Positions 44,072 through 55,959 of a stretch of DNA of 64,000 nt are shown piece by piece. The position numbers were made by a program, and so were the translations under genes. This DNA comes from Sepioteuthis lessoniana (taxonomy: Eukaryota > Mollusca > Cephalopoda > Myopsida > Loliginidae), in the NCBI GenBank assembly GCA_963585895.1, contig OY757917.1, forward strand, positions 108,259,207-108,323,206. Reading direction: 5' to 3'. Each line of letters starts with the position of its first letter. Positions within the stretch are counted from its first letter, which is position 1. The notes beneath the pieces were generated by a model. The model searched no databases. It was not told where the DNA came from and saw only the letters and a list, made by a program, of their open reading frames with translations.

Positions 44072-44875
44072 AGGTTACCTACCTGCTGACTTGGCAAGGT
44101 ACTTACGCTGTTTTCGAATTCTGGTAACATTTTTGCATCTCGTTACGTCACTGTTGTTTATATGTTTTTTCGGTATAGGGTCAGCAATATCTGCTCAGTG
44201 GAGTTCAAATCAGGGAGCTCCGAAGATAAATGACAATACAGACTCCAATTTCAACACAATATTCAACTTAATTGCACAGTTAAACTTTTTTTTTTTTTTA
44301 AATTTTCTGCCAGTTTATATAAAGTAACTTCAGGCTTCTCCAAATAATTCATTCGTTATTCAGAAAGAACTAGAATAGTCTGGTTGGATCAAGCAACGTT
44401 TTTGTTTGTCATTTACTGCAAAATAATAAGGATAATGTTGTCACTTGAATAGTGTGATGGCAGAGGAGCTGACGTAATTGGATTTATTAACAAGTTTTGT
44501 TTTGGTCAAATTATTTGTTAGACACAAGATTCTTCATCTTGTATCTTCCGTGAGGACCATAAAATTCTATATGCTTTTTAAACTAGAATTCAAATATCCC
44601 AGAAATATTTTAAATGTTAGTAGAGGAAAAAACAGTTCAAATAATCATTCCATAATTAAACTGTGTAAAATGCTACTCGCGTCAGATTGTCAGATGTACA
44701 AAACCAATTTATATATTAAATTACTTTGATATAATTTCACTGTGTCCATTGCAACAACTTTGTTATGAAAAACATCCAATATACTCAACATAATTTCAGG
44801 TATTTCAATGAGCTTACTGTCTTTTTTCAATTAATCTTATATATCTAATATTATTCTGAGTGCACCTACATAAAC
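44072..44875. other. No gene seen
   Basis: Anonymous. An 83-codon plus-strand frame at 44,478 has no recognisable motif. Confidence 0.45.
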
Positions 44876-44934
44876 ACACACACATGCACACCCGAATAGA
44901 TATACAAACACATCGACACACACACATACACACA

Positions 44935-44984
<50 letters not shown>

Positions 44985-45026
44985 AAATAAAAAATGAAAT
45001 TCAATTTAAACGTAACAAGAAGAAAA

Positions 45027-45077
<51 letters not shown>

Positions 45078-45304
45078 TATATTTCATATATAGTTTTCTA
45101 TAATTAAAGAACATAATGCTCAAAATCCGGGATAAAGCATATGTAGACCTATGTTATGATAGCGTAGACACTGAGTCATCGGAGCTAGATTCGATGATTG
45201 CATCGATAAGAAACTCCCAATGTGCTGTTCACTATGTGTTTAGGCTATCTTAGTTCGATCTTAATGTCTCTCTCACCCTCCTCTCTCTCTCTATCTCTGT
45301 GCCT

Positions 45305-45341
<37 letters not shown>

Positions 45342-45352
45342 TGTGTGTGTGT
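44876..45352. repeat. Microsatellite cluster (CA)n(TA)n, (AT)n, (TA)n(TG)n
   Basis: CA-rich then TA at 44,876-44,984; AT at 45,031-45,082; CT-rich at 45,277-45,297; TA then TG at 45,307-45,354. Confidence 0.94.
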
Positions 45353-45354
45353 GT

Positions 45355-46215
45355 GGGTTTTTTAAATATATGAGAGTGACGTGTGATCTGGGTCGACACG
45401 TCAACCCTGCCAAAAATTCTAAGGATTTTCATAAATCAAATCGCTTCCAATTCATTCTTGATTTCTATCATAACTTGAATCAATTCACCAATTCCGATCG
45501 AAGTGGAGAATCTAGGTTAAGAAGTAGCACTTATACAATTCAAATTAGTGTCTGTTTGTCTCTAATTTGTTTCCTATTTTCTTCCACGATGACTGGACAC
45601 AGTTTAATAACATTTTCGAGGAATACTCAAATACATATTGGACATCAACTGAAGGGATGCCCTTGAGAAACAAGCCGTATACGATTTTAAAATCGATTAA
45701 TTAATCTCATACACATTGACCTAAAAGAGCGTATTTTCTCGAGTGGTAGTATAGAGAGAGTAGATGAGAGGACAGATAATGGCGGGATTGAACCAATGAA
45801 AGCTAACGGTTCTATACAGTTGTTGGCGAAAGCAGTGAGGCAATGGACCAGGAAAGGTCACGTGTAACCACCACTACCGGCAGTTGGCAAGACTGAGAAC
45901 CTAACACTTTTACACACATACATACACGTTCAAATAGACAAGGAAAGTTATTAGAAAAGAAAGATGGAAAGAACTATTTCATATATTCTATAGACAGAAG
46001 GAAGAAACATTAACTAAATCCAAACTAACTGAAAAAGCATGCTAGTTAATTGCATTGCTCAAATAATTTTACCTTTAGAGATAGCTGAAAAAACTTCTGG
46101 CCTACTGTTTTGAGGTTGTAAACTCTACATAACCGGAAAATTAAGAAATTGATAAATTTTGCTTATAACATCAAAAATAAAAAGTTAGAAATTTGCACTA
46201 GAATTATTTTGTTTC
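45355..46215. other. No supported gene; weak tRNA-like trace
   Basis: At 45,780-45,800 the minus strand reads GGTTCAATCCCGCC, a good B box, but no convincing A box lies upstream. The rest is anonymous. Confidence 0.35.
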
Positions 46216-46221
46216 AGATTA

Positions 46222-46800
46222 TTTCGTTGGTTGATTGGTTGGTTTATTGGGTTTTATGGCATATCAACCTTTGTAGGTTATTTAACGCCAAATCCATTTT
46301 TATGTAAATAATCTGTTCTTTTTTAGAACAATTCAGTTTAGCATAAGTACACAGTTTTATTGTCAAAAGCATTTCTATTTCAAACTATTAAAGCAGTTAT
46401 ATGTAACAGTTCAGTTAAGTGTAAATACAGTTTTAAGGTTGAAAAAACAGTTCTATTTCAAATAATTCAGTCAAGCATAAGTACGCAGTTTAAATGTAAG
46501 TATGGTTTAATTGTCAAAAACATTTCTATTTCAAGCTATTCAGTTTATTCAAACAATTCAGTTTTGCATTAGTATGCCGTTAGTGCTATTTAACCCATAG
46601 ATAGGACCCTACCAGGTGCTACCACGCCGGGCAAGTGTGGACCTGGGAGCGATGGCAATAAAGGGGTACCCCGTATCCCCCAAAGCTCCAGCACTGATAG
46701 AACCTCACCATCAGATTGTTTATTGTCATATCCAGGACATTCGTTGGAGGGAGAGGTCTTACCCCTCTGCAGAGAAGCAGTCGGTGCATTCTAAAAATAT
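46222..46800 (+). repeat. 570-bp interspersed repeat, full copy 2
   Basis: Starts with TTGGTTGATTGGTTGG and TTTTATGGCATATCAACC, runs through the CAGTTTAG/AAGTACA array, and ends with the GC-richer block (CTACCACGCCGGGC, CCTGGGAGCGATGGCAAT). This is the best-preserved copy. Confidence 0.88.
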
Positions 46801-47104
46801 TTCGTATATATCTAATTCTGCCCTACTATATTACCACATCAGTTGGAAGAACCGGATAATTTATCTCTTTCTCCGGGGGATTAAGATGAGCTAAAACACA
46901 ACCAACATTGTACAGTAATTCTAGTGGTAAAATATCATCAGGGAATCAGGCGGGGTTCTAAAAGATAATATGTTTTTTAAGCGCCAGTCAGAAGAGCGAC
47001 CATTGGGAAAAAAAAAATCCAGACCGGTATTCGCGGTGCAATAACATCTGCTTGATATAGCACTGCGGATTAAAAACAGCTCTTAACCAGGTATTCCGAG
47101 TTCA

Positions 47105-47345
47105 CTATACTTGGTCGGCCATCTAGGTGGTAAAGCCTGCTGGTCGGACAATGCCGCTCACGTAAGATGCTGGGTTTTTCGATTCGTCTATTTTAGAGGT
47201 TATGGAGATTAGGAGACATGAGGTCGAGTCGGCAGAGAGCGAGTGAACCATTCAAAGATACGATAAATGCTGTTCGTCCTGGAATGAACAATCTGCCCCA
47301 CACATTGAACCTGTTATCTATCCCCACGTAATTCCACAGCTTCAG
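47105..47345 (+). mobile_element. Possible tRNA-derived SINE (single copy)
   Basis: tRNA-like layout: CATCTAGGTGGTAAAGCCTG as a near A box, then TGCTGGGTTTTTCGATTCGT as a damaged B box about 50 bp later. No second copy in the window. Confidence 0.4.
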
Positions 47346-49640
47346 AAACTGAAACCAGGTAATAAATGAACAGAGGTCCTAACACTTTAGGTGAGTTGTG
47401 CTTTTACGTTTCCTATTACCAAGACCGTTGTTTTTGGCGGGAATTTTACTCAGAGCTCATTGACTACTTTTTCTACTGCGGTAAGCATTACAAGTTGCCC
47501 ATTACCGTTTGACAATTTTTAGGCAGAATAACACTCTGCTTGCGTGTATTTATTTCTTAAATCTACTGGAATTAAATTATAATTTGAATTTTAATAAATA
47601 TATTTGATAAATTCTATATTCTGAAAAAAATATAATTTATCTAAACATATTATTCGAATCTCGTTTCACTTATCTATTTATGACTCACTTTCGTCATGTG
47701 CGCATTCAGTTTCACTCACATTTGCAGCCAGTATGTCGGTGATATTTCATGAATTATGACTTTCTGTGATTTAGGGTGATTTAGGAAACATTCGTTGACC
47801 GATAAATGACATTATTAACAAAGAGGTCTCTCCTTCAGCATCTTATTGATGAGATTTCTGCTAGTTTAATTTTAATATTTTTGATATTTTTTTACTGCAT
47901 TCATCTCTACTGACCTTTACTTAATAGCTTTTTTCTGAGGCGATTTTTTATGAACATGAAATAGAAAAATCTCACTGGAAATTAACGATTATGATTCTCC
48001 TGATTTTGTAAGTCCCCGTCATATCCCAACAGAATACAGAATGATCATACTTCTAAATGGTCGAAATAAGAAATGAAATGAAAAACAATAAAAGATTAAC
48101 ATCACTAATCTTGATAAGTAAACAAACCATAAGAAGATATTAAATAAAACAATTGAAATGGAATATCTTATATGAAAACATCACAATACAATACTCTTAA
48201 CTCTTTTTATTTGAATAAATTAACAAGTTTAATCAAGCTGGAATTTTCATATTTTAAAGAAATAGTTTAGATATTTTTTCGAAATATTTTTTCGAAATAT
48301 ATCGACTAAAAAATGAAAGAATGGACGTTTTTTAACTGTCACGTTTATTTCTTTTGAATATATTTCACCAACAAGACGAATGTCAAAGTATTTTAGGCCA
48401 CCAAATCATTAACTATTTATGGCATCTTTAGATTTCGATCTATTTATGTATTCATTGCATCCTTGGCTCATAAGTAACCCTTGACGTCTCCTAACAGCTG
48501 AACGCCTTTGACTTGCCCCATTTTAATTTTATTTGCTTCTTATCGTACCTCTTCCGAGTGCTTATTTTTTCAACAATTAGGAAGCAACAATAAAACATAA
48601 CTTTCTGATAAGACTTAAATCCACGTTCTCTTCTCATAAACGGAAATAAAAATAAATAAATCATATCTTAAGAATAAATAATCAAGTAATAGGAAAATAG
48701 AGTTTTTTTTTTAAATATGAAAATCAAATTAGTGCCTGAGTGCTAAGATGCACTCATGAGGGAATACATGTGTAAACATATTTCCCCCCTGTTTTACGGG
48801 AAACAATCTAAGAGTGATAGGTGAGATGAAAGACGTCATAGAGAAAATAAAGAAAGATGTGTACACAACAGCATTCTACTTAGTTATTTGATGTTTCTAA
48901 CCTAAGATGTATCTGTCTTAAAACAGCCAACCAAACTTTGCCTTCAAAAAATGAAAGTAAATGAGCTACCATCAAAGATATTGAAGGAAATCAGAGAAGA
49001 TCATTATCAGGCATCGTAAGAAAAAGAGATGCCTATCTACATTAAGATCTAATCTCTGATGTTTTAAATTTTGTTTGTATATAACTCGAATATTTGTTAA
49101 ATCTTACCCAGAATATTTTTTGAAGTTACTTTATGATTTTTGAAAATAAAATAAATTGGTTCAGCAAATAACAGCTTGTCATACCTGGACTTTTAGCCGA
49201 GTCTTGAAATAGAACCGACCAACCAATTTCCTCTTCATAGCCATATGATTTCGTAATGTTTTCCTGGTATTTAAAGAGTTTTTTGAGACATCTCCCGCCA
49301 GTAAAACAATTACTAATTTCTTAAACATAAAACCAGATGATTTATTTTTATAGGATTATTTTCTAAGGTTTTTGGATAAGTGGAATCATTTGAGATAAAA
49401 AAAAATTAAGTTATTACACTACATATTTCATTTGACTCTTGCTCTGTTCTTCTCTAAACTGCCTGTGTGTGTTATATTCTCATATGCCGTATCATAATAA
49501 CACAACAATGATTAAACAGATGCACGATGATAAAGACGCAGTAATAAACGACGCACGCAGAAAGATGCAGGAAGACTTCTTTATAAAATATTTTACCTCT
49601 CACTTTATTTGTAAGGTTTCGAAAAGGGTTACTCAAAGTT
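47346..49640. other. Long anonymous AT-rich stretch
   Basis: No gene seen. A small direct duplication (TTTTTTCGAAATAT) lies at 48,276-48,300. Otherwise no motif or shared repeat was recognised. Confidence 0.5.
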
Positions 49641-50205
49641 TGCGTGTGAGAGGGAGCTGGAGACCGAACATAACTGAAATATTTTGACCCCGAAGTTATG
49701 GCGGTCAGCGTTGTGTCTTTCTCGTTCTCCATGGCTGCTCAACCGGAGCACTCGAGTCCAATCTGCTGGGTGCTGGCTTTCCTTACTACATCGCGTCTTT
49801 CTCCGTCTCCAACTCTACTCAACTCAACTCCTCAACTGTTCAATTCGTCGGCCTTATATTACCTTCAAACTCCCACACGGTGATATGGAAACGCCTCCAC
49901 GCCTCTGTAATTACTTCCGATATCTGGCGACTGGGATGTGTCACTTCCGCTAGCTTGGAATGGCCTGTGTGATTGTCATCAAGCGGAAATAACTGTCATG
50001 CAGTTCAGAGGTCACTCTCTTCCGGTGCGTCAGTCTATGAGAGTATAATGGGATTTCTTTTACCTCGTCCCATTTCATCAGCCAATTTCCGCCCACGTGA
50101 TTTCCTCTCATAACTGCCATTAGAATGTGTCACTTCCTTCCGGTGCGTCACCTCGAATGGCATTTTTGGCCGGGTCAAAAGGTCAAAACATAACATGTGT
50201 CTCCA
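49640..50205 (-). other. GC-richer block, possible solo LTR or promoter-like sequence
   Basis: About 560 bp clearly richer in GC than the flanks. The minus strand starts TGTTATGTTTTGACC, has a TATA-like AATATAAGGCC near 49,855, and then GTTGAGTTGAGTAGAGTTGG, a layout like an LTR (U3, TATA, R). Target duplications and the LTR end are not identified. Confidence 0.3.
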
Positions 50206-50386
50206 TCGGGTGTATCTTTCTTAATGAGTTTACGATTGCACCGTCTGAGACTAAGCTTCTCTGTTAGATAGTCGTACTAAATCAGCCAGCTCACAAACAC
50301 ACTTCAACAGACAAGCAGACAGACTAACAGAGACACACACATACGCACACAATCTGACACATACTCATACACACAGACATTCATAG

Positions 50387-50513
<127 letters not shown>

Positions 50514-50559
50514 GGGTGTGTGCATGATTGAAAAAACTAGAACAGAAAGTCAATTGTAC

Positions 50560-50600
50560 CTGGTGAATTTCGGTTTGTTACCTATGCAATCATCAGACCA
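50560..50600 (-). ncRNA. Degenerate hammerhead-like motif
   Basis: Minus strand reads CUGAUGA, UUGCAUAGGUAACAAACC, GAAAU. The core elements are in order, but stem II pairs only weakly. It lies next to a microsatellite, like the other motifs. Confidence 0.3.
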
Positions 50601-50804
50601 AGATGTTCCTTCGTGAGAGATAGCCCTTTACATATTGTAGTTTGCAGGGTAATGTGAATGATGACTTAGTTGCAAAATATTCTTGGAAGAATGGTTTTCT
50701 TTATACTGCGTGCTTACATACGTAACTATATTAATTTTGAGAGTTATAAATTTATTTACACAATTCTGTTTGATATATGTTTTCAAGAGTTTTATTAAGA
50801 AGAC

Positions 50805-51736
50805 CATATTGATCCAAAAGATCCCAAGCAAAGGAACAGCATTAAACAACTACAGACCCATAACCTGCCTACTGATGATGTGGAAAATATTAACGGCACA
50901 AATAAGGGAAGAGATTTACTACTCACTAACAAGCCGAGGATGATTCCCTGAAGAGCAAAATAGATCTCGCAAATGATCCATAGGCACAGCAGAGCTATTT
51001 TGCATTGATCAAAACATCTTAATTGAGAGCAATACCAGACGGAACAATCTAGCAATGGCCTGGATTGACAGCATAAAAGCATATCATATATCCAAAGCTG
51101 GATAATTAACTACCTTAAAATATACAAAAGATTACATGAAGTCATAAACATTATTGATAAGTCCATGAAAACCTGCACATTGGAAATGACTGCAGGAAGA
51201 AGAAACATACCTAAAGCAAAGACCCAGAGAAGTATATTTCAAGGAGATGCACTATCACTATTACCATTCAAAAATGTCATGATGCCACTTAACCACTTAC
51301 TCAAAAAATGCACAGCCGGATACAAACTTTTTAAATCACAAGAAAACATCAATCACCTAATGTACATGGACGGAATCAAACTATTTGCAAAAAATGTAAA
51401 AGATCTGGAAACTCAAATACACATGGTTAAAATGTACAGTCAAGACATCGGAATGGAATTTGGTATAAAAAATGGCTATACTTGTAATGAAAAGTGGCAA
51501 ACGACATCTGACTGACGGAACGGAACTACCAAGTCAAGACTAGATTAGAACGCTCAGAGAAAAGGAAACCAATAAAATACTTTGGCATCTTGGAGACTAA
51601 CACGATCAAACAAGTGGAGATGAAAGAAAAAAGTGAGAAAGAATATCTCAGGAGAAATAGAAAGCTACTCGAAATAAAACTATCAATCAGAAACCTTATC
51701 AAAAGAATAAATACCTGGACTGTATCCTTCCTTAGA

Positions 51737-51783
<47 letters not shown>

Positions 51784-52530
51784 GTAGTATTATTTAGTCT
51801 TTGAGAGAAGAACTTAAGAAAATAGACCAAAGAACAAGAACCTTTATGACTATACATGAGACACTATATCCCAGAGACGACGTTACCAGACTATATTTAT
51901 CAAGAAAGGAGTAGGGAGAGGACTTACTAGCATTGAAGACAGTTTTGATAAACCGATACAACGACTCGAGGATTACATAGGATAATACGAAGGAGGACTG
52001 ATTACAGCCATCAGGAAGGATACTGGCAACCCGATGACCAACAGATTGACAATAATTAGGAATCAAAATGGGAAGAAAAACAAGTATGGGTGCTTTAAAC
52101 GACTAATAAACAACATATCGCACGAGAAAACCAAGACGTTGCAAAGAAAAGGAAACTTTAAAAGAGAATCAGAAGCTCTCCTAATTGCAGCATAAAACAA
52201 CGTCATGAGAACCAATCAAATCAAAGCAAGAATAGATAAGACGCAACAAAATAGCAAATGTAGGCTAGGGAATTAAAAAACATATGGAATATGAAGGTTA
52301 TGATTATACCAATCGTGATTGTAACGTTCGGTACAGTAAGTGAACAATTATCTAAAGGACTGGGGGAATTGGAAGCTGGAAGATGAGTGGAGACCATCCA
52401 TACTACAGCATTGTTGAGAACGGCTAGAATACTGTGAAGATTCCTGGAGACCTGAGGGGACTTGCTGACGTTCAAATTCCAATGAAAGACCATCAGCTAA
52501 CGTTGATGTGAAAAACTCTCAAAGACTAAA
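50805..52530 (+). pseudogene. Dong-like LINE copy, RT to 3' end with internal deletion
   Basis: Starts at LIQKIPSKGTALNNYRPITC (fingers) and runs through motif B and motif C as YMDG (51,363-51,374, second Asp lost). At 51,736-51,783 an (ATT)n expansion interrupts the thumb. Near 52,268 the frame jumps from NSKCRL directly to the ARELKNIWNMKV helix, removing the rest of the zinc knuckle and the endonuclease core (about 390 bp). The 3' end reads CATCAGCTAACGTTGATGTG and runs into a TAA tract. It is 5'-truncated at about 50,805. Confidence 0.83.
51736..51795. repeat. (ATT)n microsatellite inside a LINE
   Basis: About 16 ATT units within the thumb-coding part of the Dong-like copy, replacing roughly 20 bp of family sequence. 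Confidence 0.95.
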
Positions 52531-52602
52531 TGATAACAATAATAATATTAATATCAATAATACCAATAATAATAATAATTATTACTATTATTATTATTAT
52601 TC
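52531..52602. repeat. (TAA/ATT)n junction between two tail-to-tail LINEs
   Basis: AATAAT-type units switch to ATTATT at about 52,580, exactly between the 3' ends of the plus-strand and minus-strand copies. Confidence 0.92.
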
Positions 52603-54330
52603 ATTAGAGATTTTCATATCAGCGTAAGCTGATGGCTTTTTAATGGATATTGAGTGACAGCAAGTCTCCTCAATTCTCCAGGACTCTTCTCAGTATTCTG
52701 GCTGTTTTCAACAATGCTGTTGTTTGGAGGGTCTCCGCTCAGCCGCCAACTTCCAAATCCTCCTGGCCCTTTAATAATCCTTTAGTTACCGTGCCAAAAG
52801 CCCCAATCACAATTGATATAATTGTCACCTTCATGTTTCATAGTTTTTTTTCAATTTTCTAGCAAGGTCAGTTACTTATCTCTCTTTTCATATTCTTTCA
52901 GTTTTATTCTATGGTCTGCTAGAACAGAAAAGTCGACAATTTTGCAGATTTTCTTTTTTTTATTGATTATTATAAGTTCTGGTCTTCTTGCTGAGATTAG
53001 GTAATCCGTTTGTATATCAAAGTCCCATAGGAGTTTGTGTGTGTCATTTTCTAGAACAGGTGCTGGGTTGTGCATATACCATTTGTTGGCATGGTCAAAT
53101 ATCCGTTTCTTGCACATCTCCCAGTGGATCAACTTGCCCACCCAGTGGTATCTAGCCTTGTTCTCCTTCTGTGCGAATTTGCTGCATTCGCTTATTATGT
53201 GATTGATAGTTTCATCTCTATCACCGCGTAGTCTGCATTTGCTATTTTGTTGCGTCTTATCTATCCTCGCTTTGATATGATTGGTTCTTTTGGTGCTATT
53301 TTGTGTTGATATTTGGAGAGATTCTGTTTTTCTCTTAAAATTTCCTTTTCTTAGCCATGTCCAGGTTTTCTCGTGTGAGGTGTTGTTTATTAGTCGTTTA
53401 AAACGCCCATGGAGTTGTTTTCCTTCCCTTTTTTTTCCTAGTTTTTGTCATTATGTTATCTATCGTGTTGTCAGCATTGTTCCTGATGGCCGCAATCTGT
53501 CCTATTTCGTTTTTTTTCTGTGTATTCTTCGAGTCGTTGTATCGATATGTAAAGGCTGTGTTCGATGCTGGCAAGTCCTCTTCCTCCTTCTTTTCTTGGT
53601 ACATATAGTCTGTCCACGTTGTCTCTGGGATGTAATGCTTAGTGCATGGTCATTAGTTTTCTAGTTCTTTGGTCCATTTTTCTAAGTTCATCTCTGGTCC
53701 ATTTGAGAAAGGGTCCCGAGTATCGAGGTGTACAGCCCAAGTATTTATTCCTTTGATAAGGTTTGTGCTATTGAGTTTTATCTCGAGTAGTTTTCTAGTT
53801 TTCCTGATATATTCTTTTTGAATTTTGTCTTCCATTTCCACTTGTTTGATGGTGTCAGCCTCCAAAATTCCTAAGTATTGGTAGGTCACGTTTTCTGAAA
53901 GTGTTCTGATCTTGTTATTTTGTAATTCTATTGCGTCAGTTAGATGATGTTTACCACTTTTCATGACGAGCAGAACGCATTTTTCAATGCCAAATTCCAT
54001 CCCTATGTCTTGACTTTATGTTCTAACAGTGTATCAGAGTTTCCAGTTATTTTTCATTTTTTGCAAATAGTTTGATGTAATCCATGTACATTAGGTGGTT
54101 GAACTTTTTTTGCGATCTACTAAGTTTGTATCCGGTCGTGCATTTTCTGAGTATGTGGTTTAGTGGCATCATGGCAATTATGAATAGAAGGGGTGATAGT
54201 GCATCTCCTTGGAAAATCCCACTTTGGATCTTTGTTTCAGCCAAGCTTTTTCCTCCTGGTGTTAATTCAACTCTCCACTTTTTCATGGTTTTATCGATGA
54301 AGTTTTTGGTTTCGTATGATATTTTGTACA
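52603..54330 (-). pseudogene. Dong-like LINE copy, best-preserved RT-to-endonuclease, 5'-truncated
   Basis: Minus strand: starts in the RT at YKISYETKNFIDKTMKKWRV, then AETKIQSGIFQGDALSPLLF, motif C as YMDY (54,088-54,077; second Asp now Tyr), EFGIEKCVLLVMKSGKHH, a thumb (KQVEMEDKIQKEYIRKTRKL), zinc knuckle with the second Cys now Arg (CRLRGDRDE near 53,230-53,210), and an endonuclease with RRPELIIINKKKKICKIVDF (family PD now PE). The 3' end reads CATCAGCTTACGCTGATATG. ATT/TAA-type sequence lies at both boundaries (52,580 and 54,335-54,380), consistent with insertion into a TAA repeat. Confidence 0.83.
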
Positions 54331-54399
54331 TTTTGATTATTATTATTTTTTTTTTGAAATTATTATTTTTATTGTTCATTTATTTAAATTTGATTTAGT

Positions 54400-54628
54400 T
54401 TTATTAATCTTTCCAGTAATTAGTTTTCAGGAAGCCGCAAAGGAGTTTCATTTCATGCCTCCATTTTTGTATATGTCCTGAAAGTTTTGGAAATTGTTTC
54501 GTTTTGGGAAAGCAGACATTATTGTTTTTCTATGGAAAGATTACAGTATTTTAAGGTGCTGCTATCAGCTTGTAGTGTTTTTCTTTCTTTCAAGATTTTA
54601 TTGATTTAATTTTTCAACATCCAGTATA
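54400..54628. other. Spacer, no gene seen
   Basis: Anonymous T-rich spacer between the LINE and the mariner. Confidence 0.45.
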
Positions 54629-54832
54629 CGTGGAGCCTTCAATAAGTTTCTAGACTTTTTTGTACAGACATTTAAAATTGGCGTAGACTCTTGAAAATTT
54701 AGTATGTCATTGCGATACATCTTATGAGATGACTGACCAATTTTTATGATTTCAGTTTTAAATGAACAGCTACAGCAGCAATTGGAATACACCCAACTAA
54801 AGCCTGATTGTCACAGCTGGTGATTTTCAAAA

Positions 54833-55473
54833 ATGCATTCTGGACGTGAGGACACTTTAGAAGAACGATATGCAATAAAATTCTGTTTTAAACCTGGAAA
54901 AAATTCCACAGAAGCGTATGGAATGCTTCAGACTGCTTTTTGACTATCTTGCATGAATCAAGCATCAGTTTTTGAGTGGCATAAGAGATTCAAACAAGGC
55001 AGGGAGTCTATGAGGGATGATGAGAGGTGTGGGAAGACTACGGAAGTCAATACACCACAGTTGATTGGCCAAAGGGTTAGAGTTAGGGTGAGGGTTACTA
55101 TGTTCAGGTTTTAAGGGAATTCAGGCAAAGATTCCGTCGAAAGAGGCCAGCACTCTCCAAATCGGGTCAGTGGCATTTCCACCAGGACAATGCACCAATT
55201 CACAACTCCATCCTTGTCACAGACTATTTGACCAAGATGGGATTCAAGACTGTTCCCCACCCTCCTTATAGTCCAGTTCTTGCTCTCTGTGACTTATGCT
55301 TATTCCCTAAGCTCAGAGACTGTCGTTATGAGAGAACTGAGGAGATAAAAGAGGCCGTGAAGAAGATCATTGACACGGTCACACAAGAGAACTTCCATGG
55401 GGCCTTCCCGAAATTGTTGGAACGGCACAACATGAGCATTGCGGCCGAAGGAGATTACATCGAAGGGGACTAG
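54833..55473 (+). pseudogene. mariner transposase remnant
   Basis: ATG at 54,833 (MHSGREDTLEERYAIKFCF) to TAG at 55,473. An in-frame TGA lies near 54,941. The N-terminal part continues to MRDDERCGKTTEVNTPQLIG. After the deletion the catalytic end resumes: WHFHQDNAPIHNSILVTDYL...PPYSPVLALCDLCLFP, with 34 residues between the second and third Asp. The first catalytic Asp falls in the deletion. The last 81 codons are open. Confidence 0.88.
55073..55097. repeat. Telomere-like filler at the mariner deletion junction
   Basis: A run of GTTAG, TTAGGG and GAGGGTT units sits exactly between family sequence ending GGCCAAA and family sequence resuming ACTATG. Confidence 0.65.
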
Positions 55474-55680
55474 AGTTTCCTGTTATACTATCAATAAAAG
55501 TGCCCATTCGAAAAAAGTCTGGAAACTTATTTAATGACCCTCGTATCACTAAATAGTTTCGTTGTGTACTTGTATTTTTATTCTCAAATGATGTTATGTA
55601 AGTTTAGCTTCTTCGTTTTCCTGGGGTCTTAAGTTTTTCTTGTATATATGTGTACATGTGTGTATGTGTGTGCGAACGCG

Positions 55681-55682
<2 letters not shown>

Positions 55683-55716
<34 letters not shown>

Positions 55717-55822
55717 AGATTTTAATCTAGGCCGATATACATCGTTTGTTTCTAGAAAATTTCTGATTTGGAGGCATTATAGCGTCATCATCAGGTCTCA
55801 CTGATAATCCGGAGTTCACTGA

Positions 55823-55862
<40 letters not shown>
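55683..55862. repeat. (GT)n and (CT)n microsatellites with degenerate hammerhead-like motif between
   Basis: GT at 55,683-55,712 and CT at 55,826-55,862. Between them, at 55,752-55,796 on the minus strand, CUGAUGA, UGACGCUAUAAUGCC and, after extra bases, GAAA occur in order. Stem II is imperfect. Confidence 0.6.
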
Positions 55863-55867
<5 letters not shown>

Positions 55868-55959
55868 ATTTCTAGCTTGTTTTACAGGCTGCAGCTAAAG
55901 TCTGCATAGAGCTGATGTAAGAAAATCCCTGCTACTTTGCCAACAGAAACACGACCGTA

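Larger units (their letters stand above)
54629..55543 (+). mobile_element. mariner (DD34D) copy 2, internally deleted
   Basis: Plus-strand element of 915 bp with terminal inverted repeats (54,629-54,670 against 55,502-55,543, core AATAAGTTT) and flanking TA at 54,627-54,628 and 55,544-55,545. It is a sister of the copy at 1,317-2,651. About 440 bp of the transposase gene is missing, replaced near 55,073-55,097 by a short telomere-like sequence. Confidence 0.9.

Noticed and set aside
55073..55097. True interstitial telomere array
   Set aside because: Too short and imperfect; better described as filler within the mariner copy.
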